This document shows, piece by piece, positions 35,210 to 42,903 of a DNA stretch of 64,000 nucleotides. The stretch spans positions 1 through 64,000 of the forward strand of contig JALOON010000010.1 in the NCBI GenBank assembly GCA_025454405.1, given 5' to 3'. A program made the translations under genes and the position numbers. The notes beneath the pieces were generated by a model that ran no database searches, was not told the DNA's origin, and saw only the letters and a program-made list of their open reading frames with translations. Each line of letters starts with the position of its first letter. Position 1 is the first letter of the stretch. The stretch is from Oscillatoriaceae cyanobacterium Prado104. Its GTDB lineage: Bacteria; Cyanobacteriota; Cyanobacteriia; Cyanobacteriales; Microcoleaceae.

Positions 35210-36229
35210 ATGATTGTAGGACTAACTATCAAGGGACGCTATCACATCATCAGTTTATTGGGTCAAGGTGGATTTGGCGAGACATATCTAGCCGAAGATC
35301 GAGATCTACCCAATCATCCGCGCTGTGTTGTCAAGAGACTCCAGCCGCAGTCTAATGAACCATTTGTTTTGGAAACAGCCAAACGCCTGTTTAAACGGGA
35401 GTCTGAATACCTGTACAACTTAGGTAAGCACGATCGCATTCCGCAGCTATTGGCTGACATTGAGGAAAACCAAGAATTCTATCTCGTCCAAGAGTTGATT
35501 GAGGGACATGATTTGAGTAAGGAATTCAATCCCCCTCACCAAAGGGGAGCAAAGGGAGTTCAGTTTAGTGAAAAAGAAGTCATTCAATTGCTATATGATA
35601 TTTTAGAAATATTGCGAGCAGTCCACCAACAAAATGTCATCCACCGGGATATCAAGCCTTCCAATTTAATGAGGCGCGATTCGGATAGTAGAATTGTTTT
35701 GATTGACTTCGGAGCAGTCAAAGAGATATACAGCCAATCAAACTATCCTACAGGACAACCGCAGACAGTTCCGATCGGCACTCCCGGATATGTACCCAGC
35801 GAACAGGAAAAGGGGCATCCCAAATTGTGCAGCGATATCTATGCAGTAGGAATGGTGGGTATTCAAGCACTGACTGGTATATTTCCTCACGAGTTGCCAA
35901 AAGACTCGCAAACGCTAGAAGTTATTTGGAGGGAACGAGTATCAGTCAGCCCACAATTAGCAGCTATTTTAGATAAAATGGTGCGATACCAATGGCAACA
36001 GCGCTACCAGTCAGCAGATGAAGCATTGCAAGCTATTCAACCCCTAGTAGCATCTTCGGTATCTCGTCGTTTGCCTTCACTCAATTTATCAAAAATACTA
36101 AAAGTATTAATTTGCTTGGGTTTTATGACTATTACAGCAATTTTTGTATTGCAGAATTCTCATGAATTACTAAAAAGACAACGAGATATGCAACCAACTC
36201 CTTCGTCAACGCAGAAACCGATAATTTAA
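35210..36229 (+). CDS. Ser/Thr protein kinase with C-terminal membrane anchor
   Basis: 339 residues. Eukaryotic-type kinase: glycine loop LLGQGGFGETYLAED, K42 in VVKRLQP, catalytic D146 in HRDIKPSN and metal-binding D165 in IDFGAVKE. A membrane segment near the end (about 300-318, ILKVLICLGFMTITAIFVLQ) leaves about 20 residues outside. A short loop at about 105-118 (FNPPHQRGAKG) is not typical and may derive from a repeat. It is probably an orphan signalling kinase. The divergent COP23 gene and the nearby secreted proteases suggest a shared envelope-stress or circadian context, which is inference. Confidence 0.9.
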   Translation: MIVGLTIKGRYHIISLLGQGGFGETYLAEDRDLPNHPRCVVKRLQPQSNEPFVLETAKRLFKRESEYLYNLGKHDRIPQLLADIEENQEFYLVQELIEGHDLSKEFNPPHQRGAKGVQFSEKEVIQLLYDILEILRAVHQQNVIHRDIKPSNLMRRDSDSRIVLIDFGAVKEIYSQSNYPTGQPQTVPIGTPGYVPSEQEKGHPKLCSDIYAVGMVGIQALTGIFPHELPKDSQTLEVIWRERVSVSPQLAAILDKMVRYQWQQRYQSADEALQAIQPLVASSVSRRLPSLNLSKILKVLICLGFMTITAIFVLQNSHELLKRQRDMQPTPSSTQKPII

Positions 36230-36366
36230 TATGACTGATACCGAATCCTGGTTTGAGACATCCTCGATATTAAATAGAAAAACTTTCTGCAATCTTAAAT
36301 TCTCAAGTCCCAATTTAACAATCACCAATTCCAATCTTAAATCTCAATCTCAAACTAATTTCAAAT

Positions 36367-36400
36367 AAAAAAAACCGCCGGCAATCTTGCTTGCCCGCGG
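36367..36400 (-). terminator. Rho-independent terminator after the NfeD array
   Basis: On the minus strand CCGCGGGCAA, loop GCAAGA, TTGCCGGCGG form a stem with one G:G mismatch, followed by TTTTTTTT. It lies about 200 bp after the last gene of the array and fits as its transcription end. Confidence 0.65.
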
Positions 36401-36595
36401 CTACTTGTTGAGGCTAAACTTTTAGATCTTGAAGTGTACTCTTGCCAGAAGGAAGATCGCGCTTTTGAAGGGATTATTGTGTAGTTAGGAATTAGCGCGA
36501 TCGCATTTCTCAGCTTTCAAGCAATACCCTTTACCAGCAAGGTAATTATCGGACAGGTTGCGCTTAACTTGCGTGGCAGTTGCAGTACTGCTCAA

Positions 36596-36955
36596 CTAAC
36601 CTTCTTCAACGATCAGAGTAATATTGTCAATGGAGATAACCCGAACAGCTTCTCCCGGACTAAAAGTTATTTCTTGATTGGATCTTGCCGGCCACCAACT
36701 GCTTTGGAAGCGGACTCGGCCTGACTCGCCGGGGCGAATTTCTTCTTCGACGATCGCTTTTTCATCCTGGGCTATGTGTGGAGTAGAATGGTTAGCGGCT
36801 GGTTGTTCTTCAACCGCAGTGTTGGCTGTTTCCGGGCTAGCAACTGTTGCTGTTTCAACTGCTGTTTCAACAGCGGTGCTGGATAATTTTTCATCAGCAA
36901 CTGCGGGGATTTCTCCACCTACAACGCTGGCTGCCTCAATATAGTTAGTAGACAT
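36596..36955 (-). CDS. NfeD-type OB-fold protein with Ala/Val/Glu linker (array copy 5)
   Basis: 119 residues from Met at 36955, preceded by CAGGAGCGATCG as ribosome-binding site; the open frame continues upstream to 37057 without one. Residues 1-65 are low-complexity, rich in Ala, Val, Glu and Thr. The last 50 are the array domain: IVEEEIRPGESGRVRFQSSW, WPARSNQEITF and [15 protein letters not shown]. This is the C-terminal OB-fold of NfeD proteins without their membrane and protease parts. It is the most divergent copy and the last in transcription order. Function unknown. Confidence 0.75.
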   Translation of the reverse strand: MSTNYIEAASVVGGEIPAVADEKLSSTAVETAVETATVASPETANTAVEEQPAANHSTPHIAQDEKAIVEEEIRPGESGRVRFQSSWWPARSNQEITFSPGEAVRVISIDNITLIVEEG

Positions 36956-37046
36956 GACCGATCGCTCCTGAAGATAGGTTTTTACTTGTTTCTTGAATGC
37001 CTGAAATTCGTGCTGGCACTCCCCACCTACAGACAGATTTTCTAAA

Positions 37047-37232
37047 CTAAGCTTCAATTACTATGAGAGTAATGTTTTCAATTGCGACTACGTGCACTGT
37101 ATCACCGACTTTAAAAGTCAGATCTTGCTCGCATTTGGCAGGCCACCAACTGTTTTGAAATCGGACGCGACCTACTCCTTGAGGGCGGATTTCTTCATCG
37201 ACGATCGCTTTTTGCAAATTATCAACAGTCAC
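37047..37232 (-). CDS. NfeD-type OB-fold small protein (array copy 4)
   Basis: 61 residues. It begins [19 protein letters not shown] and contains [15 protein letters not shown] and VVAIENITLIVIEA, the same single OB-fold as the neighbours but with several substitutions. No signal or membrane segment. It lies about 92 bp upstream of copy 5 on the same strand. Too small for an enzyme; an adaptor or ligand-binding role is possible. Confidence 0.75.
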   Translation of the reverse strand: MTVDNLQKAIVDEEIRPQGVGRVRFQNSWWPAKCEQDLTFKVGDTVHVVAIENITLIVIEA

Positions 37233-37316
37233 GATTGTTTGCTCCTAATTAGAGATTTGTATTAGCTTGCGAACTAGATAAAGTTATCGTGCTTTGCCCC
37301 GTCTCGCGAGGCAAAA

Positions 37317-37499
37317 CTAGACCTCGACAATTAAAGTAATATTGTCAATTCCCACTACGCGAACCTCATCGCCCGGTTTCAAAGTCACCTCTCGATCGCA
37401 CTTGGCAGGCCACCAACTGTCTTGGAATCGGACTCGACCTACTTCTTGAGGGCGAATTTCTTCATCGACGATCGCTTTTGCCAAATTATCGATACTCAT
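37317..37499 (-). CDS. NfeD-type OB-fold small protein (array copy 3)
   Basis: 60 residues, [20 protein letters not shown], then [20 protein letters not shown] and [15 protein letters not shown]. Nearly identical to copies 1 and 2, and its leader (GGGAGCAAGCATC before ATG) is the same, so coding and upstream DNA were duplicated together. Start chosen by this ribosome-binding site. Confidence 0.8.
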   Translation of the reverse strand: MSIDNLAKAIVDEEIRPQEVGRVRFQDSWWPAKCDREVTLKPGDEVRVVGIDNITLIVEV

Positions 37500-37561
37500 G
37501 ATGCTTGCTCCCGATTGTAAATTTGCCTGAACTTAAAGATGCGATAGATTTAGCCGATCGA

Positions 37562-37744
37562 TTAAACCTCGACGATTAAAGTAATATTGTCAATTCCCAC
37601 GACGCGAACTTCGTCACCTGGCTTCAAAGTCACCTCTCGATCGCACTTGGCAGGCCACCAACTATTTTGGAATCGGACTCGACCTACTTCTTGAGGGCGG
37701 ATTTCTTCATCGACGATTGCTGTTGCCAAATTATCGATACTCAT
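37562..37744 (-). CDS. NfeD-type OB-fold small protein (array copy 2)
   Basis: 60 residues, differing from copy 3 only at three positions in the first half (NLATA for NLAKA, FQNSW for FQDSW). The unit repeats after 245 bp. Same GGGAGCA ribosome-binding site and same leader as copies 1 and 3. The conserved WWPAKC and [11 protein letters not shown] motifs suggest selection on the protein. Confidence 0.8.
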   Translation of the reverse strand: MSIDNLATAIVDEEIRPQEVGRVRFQNSWWPAKCDREVTLKPGDEVRVVGIDNITLIVEV

Positions 37745-37828
37745 GATGCTTGCTCCCGATTGTAAATTTGCCTGAACTTAAAGATGCGAGAAAGTTATCG
37801 TTCGACTCAGTGCCGGATGCTTTTTTCC

Positions 37829-38011
37829 TTACGCCGCGACAATCAAAGTAATATTGTCAATTCCTACGACGCGAACCTCGTCACCCGGTTTCAAAGTCAC
37901 CTCTCGATCGCATTTAGCAGGCCACCAAGTGCTTTGGAATCGGACTCTGCCCAACTCTTGAGGGCGGATTTCTTCATCAACGATCGCTTTTTCTAAATTA
38001 TCGATACTCAT
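37829..38011 (-). CDS. NfeD-type OB-fold small protein (array copy 1)
   Basis: 60 residues from ATG at 38009-38011, preceded by GGGAGCAAGCATC; a longer frame to 38137 is open but lacks a ribosome-binding site and family similarity. It reads [33 protein letters not shown] and ends ITLIVAA. It is the first gene of the array and is 212 bp from the divergent STAND NTPase gene, so both can share control elements. Confidence 0.8.
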   Translation of the reverse strand: MSIDNLEKAIVDEEIRPQELGRVRFQSTWWPAKCDREVTLKPGDEVRVVGIDNITLIVAA

Positions 38012-38063
38012 GATGCTTGCTCCCGATTGTATTTGCCTTGACTTTGCGTGAAGGTGGGAAGCT

Positions 38064-38180
38064 TGTCGGTCAACTTCCCCTTCACACTTAACAGTCTGCC
38101 ACGACCTCAAGAGCCCTGTCAGTCGGCAAAAGTCCATACAAGTCGGTAGTTTGAAGATGCAAACGAGTCGGAAAAAGTCT
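38064..38180. promoter_or_regulatory. Direct repeats AGTCGG(n)AAGTC in the divergent promoter region
   Basis: AGTCGGCAAAAGTC at 38121, AGTCGGTAGTTTGAAG at 38141 and AGTCGGAAAAAGTC at 38166, with a related TGTCGG at 38064. Spacings are 20 and 25 bp. They lie between the NfeD array and the NTPase gene whose product has an HTH, so an autoregulatory operator is possible. Confidence 0.5.
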
Positions 38181-38223
38181 GTTAAAGTTGTGTTTTAAGG
38201 GTAACGTTAAACCTGGTGAGTAA

Positions 38224-40680
38224 ATGGAAGCAGATCGTGCACTGGATTTTACCAACTCGTTACTTGTGGCTCGGAACCTGAAAACCCTCGACAACCTTGA
38301 CAGTGCTATCTTTCGCGAAGCCTGGCAAGGCGTGCAAGGCAGGACGTACCAACAGGTTGCGGATAGTGAAGGCTACGGTGTGGGAACGGTTAAGGATGCT
38401 GCCTCTAATTTGTGGAAGCGGCTTTCTGTTCTCTTCGGTGAAGGGGAAAAGGTCAAAAGAGACAACCTTCAGGCCGTTGTAGAGCGATTTTGGCGCAGCT
38501 ACTCGAAATTAGAAGCGCCGTCGGGACAAATTGTTCCTGGCGAACATCCTGTCGCGCCTTATTCGGAGTTGGACATCGAAAACCCCAATTTTTTGGGGAG
38601 AGAAGAGGCAATCGCCGATTTAAATATTCTGGCGGCTCAAGGAGCAAAAGTCATTGTCATCCAAAGCGCCGGCGGCATGGGCAAAACGACTTTGGCCAGA
38701 CATTACCTGAACACTCAGGGATTTGATAAAACGATCGAACTGTTGGTAGCCAAGGAAACGCAGAACATCACTCCGGTGGAAAGCGTTGTTGAAGAATGGC
38801 TGAGACAGGACTTCGGCGAAGAACCGGATCGGGAGTTTGGCGTTACGCTGGGGCGGCTGAAGCGGCAGTTGCAGACTCTGAAAGTCGGAGTGTTAATCGA
38901 TAATTTGGAAGCCGCCCTCGACGGACAAGGCAAGTTTATCGAACCGCACCGCAGTTATGTGGAACTGTTGAGGGTTTTAGCCGATCAGACGGTGCAGTCG
39001 CTGACGCTAGTTACCAGCCGCGACAGGCTTTGCGACTCTGATGTAACTGTCGAACACTACCTCCTGCCAGGTTTGGCAGAACCGGTGTGGCAACAGTTTT
39101 TTTCCAGCCGCAATATCGATATCGATGATGCAGCCCTCAAAGCGATTCACAAAGCTTACGGCGGCAATGCTAAAGCAATGGGGATTATCTGCGGCGCGAT
39201 TCGCGAAGATTTTGACGGCGACATGGCAGCTTATTGGCTGGAACACAGCGACGATCCGCTGGTAGAAACCGATTTGAAAAATTTAGTTACCAGTCAGTTC
39301 GATCGACTGCAAGAACTCGATCCGGAGGCTTACCAACTGCTGTGCCGCTTGGGCTGTTACCGCTATCAAGATGTGCCAACTGTTTCGGCTGAAGGATTGT
39401 TTTGTTTGCTGTGGGATGTGCCGGAAGCCAACCGCCGGCAAATGGTGAAATCTCTGTTGCACAGATCTTTACTGGAGTGTCAGAAGGGTGAATATTGGCT
39501 GCATCCGGGAGTTCGGGAAGAAGCTATCGAACGCCTGTCGCCGGAAGATTGGACTACTGCTAACCGAAAAGCAGCCGAGTTCTGGGCTGACAGTGTGGAC
39601 ACTATTGAATCTGTAGAAGATGCCCTTAAAGCTTTTGAGGCTTATTACCAATACGTTGCTATTAACAGTTTTGAGGAAGCAGCGAATGTAATTATCAAAA
39701 AGATTAATACTCTATTTTCTACGGACGATCGCCTGGGTCGGGCTTTGTTCAATTTGGGTTTGTTGCAGCCAATTATTTCGGCAACAACGAGAATTGTTAA
39801 CAATATTAGCTCGGATTATTACTTGAGCGGTTTGTACAGTATTTTAGGGGTTTGCTACCGGCTTAATGGCGACATAGAGCAAGCCGTTCACTGCCACCAG
39901 TTAGCCGAACAAAAGTCGATCCGATGCTTGCAGTTGCCTCCGAAGGGCAGCGATGCAGAAAGAATGACGGAAAATTTAGAAACTTGGAAATGGAGTGCTT
40001 TACTGAATATAGGATTTTGTAAAATAGAATTGGGTGAGTTTCAAGCAGCAATGGAGATTTTTGTCAAGCTGAAATTTAGAGCAGACAAAATCCCGATCGC
40101 CCTCGATTCGATCGATATAGGGTTGGCATTTTTGCATTCGCAGGCAGGTGAGAAAAAAGAAGCTGCTATTTTGGTAAAAAATATCGAAGATGAAATAGAG
40201 AAAGAGGAGTTAGTAGTAACGGGAAACAAGTTGATATTTTTAGCAGCAACTTACAAAAACCTGGGCAAGACCGATCGAGCTTTGAACCTGTACTGCCAAG
40301 CTGTAGCGCCTGCCGAACAAAGCCAGTACACTCCCGTTCAAACCGTGAAAGCAAAAGCTCATATCGGTATAGCAGAGATTTACCGAGACCAAAAGGACTT
40401 CGATCGAGCCTTGCTGCACCATTCGGAAGCAATAGAAATGCTGGATAAAATTAATGCTAAATGCGGTTTAGCCCAGGCGTATTACCAGCAGGGAATAACT
40501 TATCAAACAATGGGAGAAACAGAGAAAAGTCAAGGAAACTTTGAAAAGGCGATCGAATTATTTGAGGAAATAACAGCAACGCAGCAAGTCGAACAAGTGC
40601 GATCGGCAATGGATAGCTGTCAGCCTTCCAAAGTAGAAAAAATTCGAGAAAAAGGAGAACTCAACCCGCAAGAAATCTAG
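38224..40680 (+). CDS. STAND NTPase: VMAP-type N-terminal HTH, NB-ARC-like ATPase, TPRs
   Basis: 818 residues. The N-terminus (1-90) is the helix-turn-helix seen in vWA-MoxR-associated (VMAP) conflict proteins: TLDNLDSAIFREAWQG, TYQQVADSEGYGVGTVKDAA. A NB-ARC-like ATPase follows, with FLGREEAI, Walker A GGMGKTTLA (about 150-158), Walker B VGVLIDNLEAA (about 217-227) and TSRDR (about 262). A winged-helix region precedes TPR-like repeats from about 540 to 800. STAND ATPases switch on when a ligand binds the repeats; in bacteria many are antiviral sensors. No effector domain is fused, so the effector should lie elsewhere, possibly in the divergent NfeD array. Confidence 0.82.
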   Translation: MEADRALDFTNSLLVARNLKTLDNLDSAIFREAWQGVQGRTYQQVADSEGYGVGTVKDAASNLWKRLSVLFGEGEKVKRDNLQAVVERFWRSYSKLEAPSGQIVPGEHPVAPYSELDIENPNFLGREEAIADLNILAAQGAKVIVIQSAGGMGKTTLARHYLNTQGFDKTIELLVAKETQNITPVESVVEEWLRQDFGEEPDREFGVTLGRLKRQLQTLKVGVLIDNLEAALDGQGKFIEPHRSYVELLRVLADQTVQSLTLVTSRDRLCDSDVTVEHYLLPGLAEPVWQQFFSSRNIDIDDAALKAIHKAYGGNAKAMGIICGAIREDFDGDMAAYWLEHSDDPLVETDLKNLVTSQFDRLQELDPEAYQLLCRLGCYRYQDVPTVSAEGLFCLLWDVPEANRRQMVKSLLHRSLLECQKGEYWLHPGVREEAIERLSPEDWTTANRKAAEFWADSVDTIESVEDALKAFEAYYQYVAINSFEEAANVIIKKINTLFSTDDRLGRALFNLGLLQPIISATTRIVNNISSDYYLSGLYSILGVCYRLNGDIEQAVHCHQLAEQKSIRCLQLPPKGSDAERMTENLETWKWSALLNIGFCKIELGEFQAAMEIFVKLKFRADKIPIALDSIDIGLAFLHSQAGEKKEAAILVKNIEDEIEKEELVVTGNKLIFLAATYKNLGKTDRALNLYCQAVAPAEQSQYTPVQTVKAKAHIGIAEIYRDQKDFDRALLHHSEAIEMLDKINAKCGLAQAYYQQGITYQTMGETEKSQGNFEKAIELFEEITATQQVEQVRSAMDSCQPSKVEKIREKGELNPQEI

Positions 40681-40980
40681 ACAGTTGACAGTTGACAGTT
40701 GACATTTTGAATCCAGATTGAGGTAGAAACCGGGTTTTTGCGACAACACAGGTCGAAGCTGGAGGTGTCTATAAAAACCCGGTTTCTTTGGTCTGGATGC
40801 GCTTTTAGAATGTAATTTCGATCGTCGGTTTCTGTGGTCTGGATGCGCTTTTAGACTGTAATTTTGACCGTTGGATCTAGATCCCCCCTAGCCCGCCTTA
40901 AAAAGGGGGGAACCGGATGCACAGCCTTATTTTGACCGTTGGATCTAAATTCTTCGTACATTAAAAAGGGAGAAACTGGA
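40681..40980. repeat. Repeat-filled spacer after the NTPase gene
   Basis: CAGTTGA heptamers at 40681-40703; an inverted pair GAAACCGGGTTTTTGCG (40726) and AAAAACCCGGTTTCTTT (40773); duplicated CTGGATGCGCTTTTAGA segments (40793, 40838) and duplicated TTTTGACCGTTGGATCTA (40861, 40930). No gene seen. Confidence 0.8.
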
Positions 40981-41048
40981 AGCATTTATCGGTTCGGTGA
41001 CAAGAGATAAAATAAAGAAGAACGCAAAACAACATCACATTTGTCAAT

Positions 41049-41396
41049 ATGAAACTCAAAAGATTGGGACACGTAGCCGTTTGCGTACAAGACATTGAAA
41101 AATCTGCCGAATTTTACCAAAACTTGGGCATGGAATTAGTCTGGAAAGATGCAGACTGGGCTTATTTAAAAGCAGGAAATGACGGGCTGGCACTGTTGAG
41201 TCCGAGTTACAACCAAGCAGGAGCACACTTTGGATTTATTTTTGACGATAGGGCCGAAATGGAATCCGCCTACGAACAACTAAAAGCTGACGGCATTTCC
41301 GTCACGAACATTCACGAACACCGGGACGGTACGGCATCTTTCTACGGCAGAGATCCTGACGGCAACGGCTTTGAATACCTTTACGAACCAGTCTGA
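41049..41396 (+). CDS. VOC (glyoxalase-like) family protein
   Basis: 115 residues: LKRLGHVAVCVQDIEKSAEF opens the first beta-alpha-beta-beta-beta unit, and a second follows with HFGFIFDD and RDPDGNGFEYLYEP. Metal-ligand candidates are His8, Glu near the end (FEYLYE) and His in AHFGF, as in glyoxalase I and related dioxygenases. The exact reaction is not given by the sequence; lactoylglutathione lyase-like activity is one option. It is soluble and stands alone. Confidence 0.8.
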   Translation: MKLKRLGHVAVCVQDIEKSAEFYQNLGMELVWKDADWAYLKAGNDGLALLSPSYNQAGAHFGFIFDDRAEMESAYEQLKADGISVTNIHEHRDGTASFYGRDPDGNGFEYLYEPV

Positions 41397-41663
41397 GGAA
41401 AGGGAGAGAGGGACCAGAGGGGGCTGACAGGTGCAGGTTTTTGACAATCAAGAAGAGTTGTAGGATAACAATCGTCAACGGGAGTGTGAGAGCAGAGTCT
41501 GTCACTCTCCCCCCTGTGCTCCCTCTCTGAATCTCCCCTGATTTTGTAACAAAGGCGTGATATTCTGGTTGTGCAAGTTTGCAGCGCACACTGTAACCCC
41601 AGATACACTGGATCGAAATCCTCTGTATGCCCGGTATCGAAGAAGGAAAATAACTTACACGCG

Positions 41664-42239
41664 ATGTTCTCATCCCCAAACCCCAAAGAGAATGGCAATT
41701 CCGACGAAGTTTCCGTTACCCTAACTGATGAAGTTGGGCGATCGCTGACTTGCAACGTTGAATATTCTATGAACGTAGAAGGTCAAGACTACGTTTTGCT
41801 GCTGCCGGTTGACTCTCCAGTGGAAATATTTACTTGGCACGGAGATGACTCGGACGAAGCAGCAATTCTGGTAGAAGACGAGACGGAAATTGACAAAATT
41901 TTTGACACTGCTAAAGTTGTCCTGCAAGAGCAGAATTTGTCGCTCCAGCGCACGGCAGTTACGCTGACTGTTGTTGGCGAATTGCCGGAATTTCCAGAGG
42001 AGGATGTGGTTTCAGATACAGAGTCCGGGGAAGAGTCGGATTTTGAGGAACTTCTCTGGCTGACCAGTTTCTACCACGAGGAACAGGAATATGCAATTTA
42101 TACACCTCTAGACCCGTTTTTTATCTTAGCCCGGATGAGCGATGACGGCAAGCCAGAATTGCTATCGCCAGAAGAATACCAAAAGCTGGAGCCACTGTTG
42201 CCAATGCTGGAAGACCAATTCTTTGACGAGCTTGAATAA
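41664..42239 (+). CDS. DUF3727 family protein
   Basis: 191 residues from ATG at 41664; the frame extends to 41571 but the extra 31 residues are not family-like. The N-terminal part (VSVTLTDEVGRSLTCNVEYS, YVLLLPVDSPVEIF) resembles DUF1292-type small folds, and the C-terminal half (LLWLTSFYHEEQEYAIYTPL, PELLSPEEYQKLEPLLP) is DUF3727. The family is restricted to cyanobacteria and plastids. It precedes mltG in this window, a neighbourhood I recall as common; the two are now 664 bp apart because of inserted repeat and IS-derived DNA. Confidence 0.8.
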   Translation: MFSSPNPKENGNSDEVSVTLTDEVGRSLTCNVEYSMNVEGQDYVLLLPVDSPVEIFTWHGDDSDEAAILVEDETEIDKIFDTAKVVLQEQNLSLQRTAVTLTVVGELPEFPEEDVVSDTESGEESDFEELLWLTSFYHEEQEYAIYTPLDPFFILARMSDDGKPELLSPEEYQKLEPLLPMLEDQFFDELE

Positions 42240-42544
42240 ATATGTTCGGGAACTAGGTTGTTGTCCAGACAGAGTAAGGGTTTCAGATTATTTTGCCAAG
42301 AGGTCTCATAGATATTTAGGTCAATCGAAGGTACAAGGCATTGGGCATTCGGCAACAACCAATTAAACCGAGTATCTGACTGCTCGATCGAAAGTAACAC
42401 TCTCGGGCGATCGAATTTTGATTCGCGAAGACAGTATGCCTGCACACTCGGAAAAATGAGGAGGCTGACGCAATTTTTTGCTCGTAAATCTCAGGTCATT
42501 GGTCGTTAGTCGTTAGTTAAATTTCAAAGATCGAGGACAACTGA

Positions 42545-42895
42545 CATTGACTTCCTCTCCGGCATAAATGCATGGAGATTCCCAAACCTCGCGATTTGAG
42601 TTTCTGCTTCATTCACTGTTGCATACCACAGTTAACAACCATGTACTGTCTTACACAGAGTCCACAGACTTTCGACCCATTCCAGAGTCCCGATTCCGCC
42701 AGCCCAGCGGTACGGTTTCAGCTTTCAATTGCTATCTGGTACTTGTTGCTTAGAGATTTTACCCAAACAAGCCTTCCTGTTTGGAACCCCTTACCTCTAG
42801 TTTTCAAGGTGGTGTGCGGATACTTGGTTTTCAATACCGCTGACCTTTGTTTTAACACAAAAGCCGTCCTTAAAGGACGGGGTTTCACACCCAGG
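42545..42895. mobile_element. IS200/IS605-type relic (no ORF) between DUF3727 and mltG
   Basis: It begins near a decayed hairpin, CTCTCCGGCATAAATGCATG, carries ACAGAGTCCACAGACTTTCG (compare AGTCTGTGGACT near the tnpB end at 16390) and TCTAGTTTTCAAGGTGGTGT, and ends with the perfect hairpin CCGTCCTTAAAGGACGG (42864-42880). No transposase or TnpB frame is present. It lies directly before the mltG ribosome-binding site. The family call is tentative. Confidence 0.45.
42860..42895 (+). promoter_or_regulatory. Leader hairpin upstream of mltG, shared with rre1
   Basis: AAAAGCCGTCCTTAAAGGAC continues as GGGGTTTCACACCC and then CAGGAG, the mltG ribosome-binding site. The same word order precedes rre1 at 11910-11941 on the minus strand, in the same orientation relative to the gene. 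Confidence 0.5.
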
Positions 42896-42903
42896 AGTTT
42901 TCT

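Noticed and set aside
37829-38137. Longer version of NfeD array copy 1 (102 residues)
   Set aside because: The extra 42 residues are unlike the other copies; the shared GGGAGCA site supports the start at 38011.
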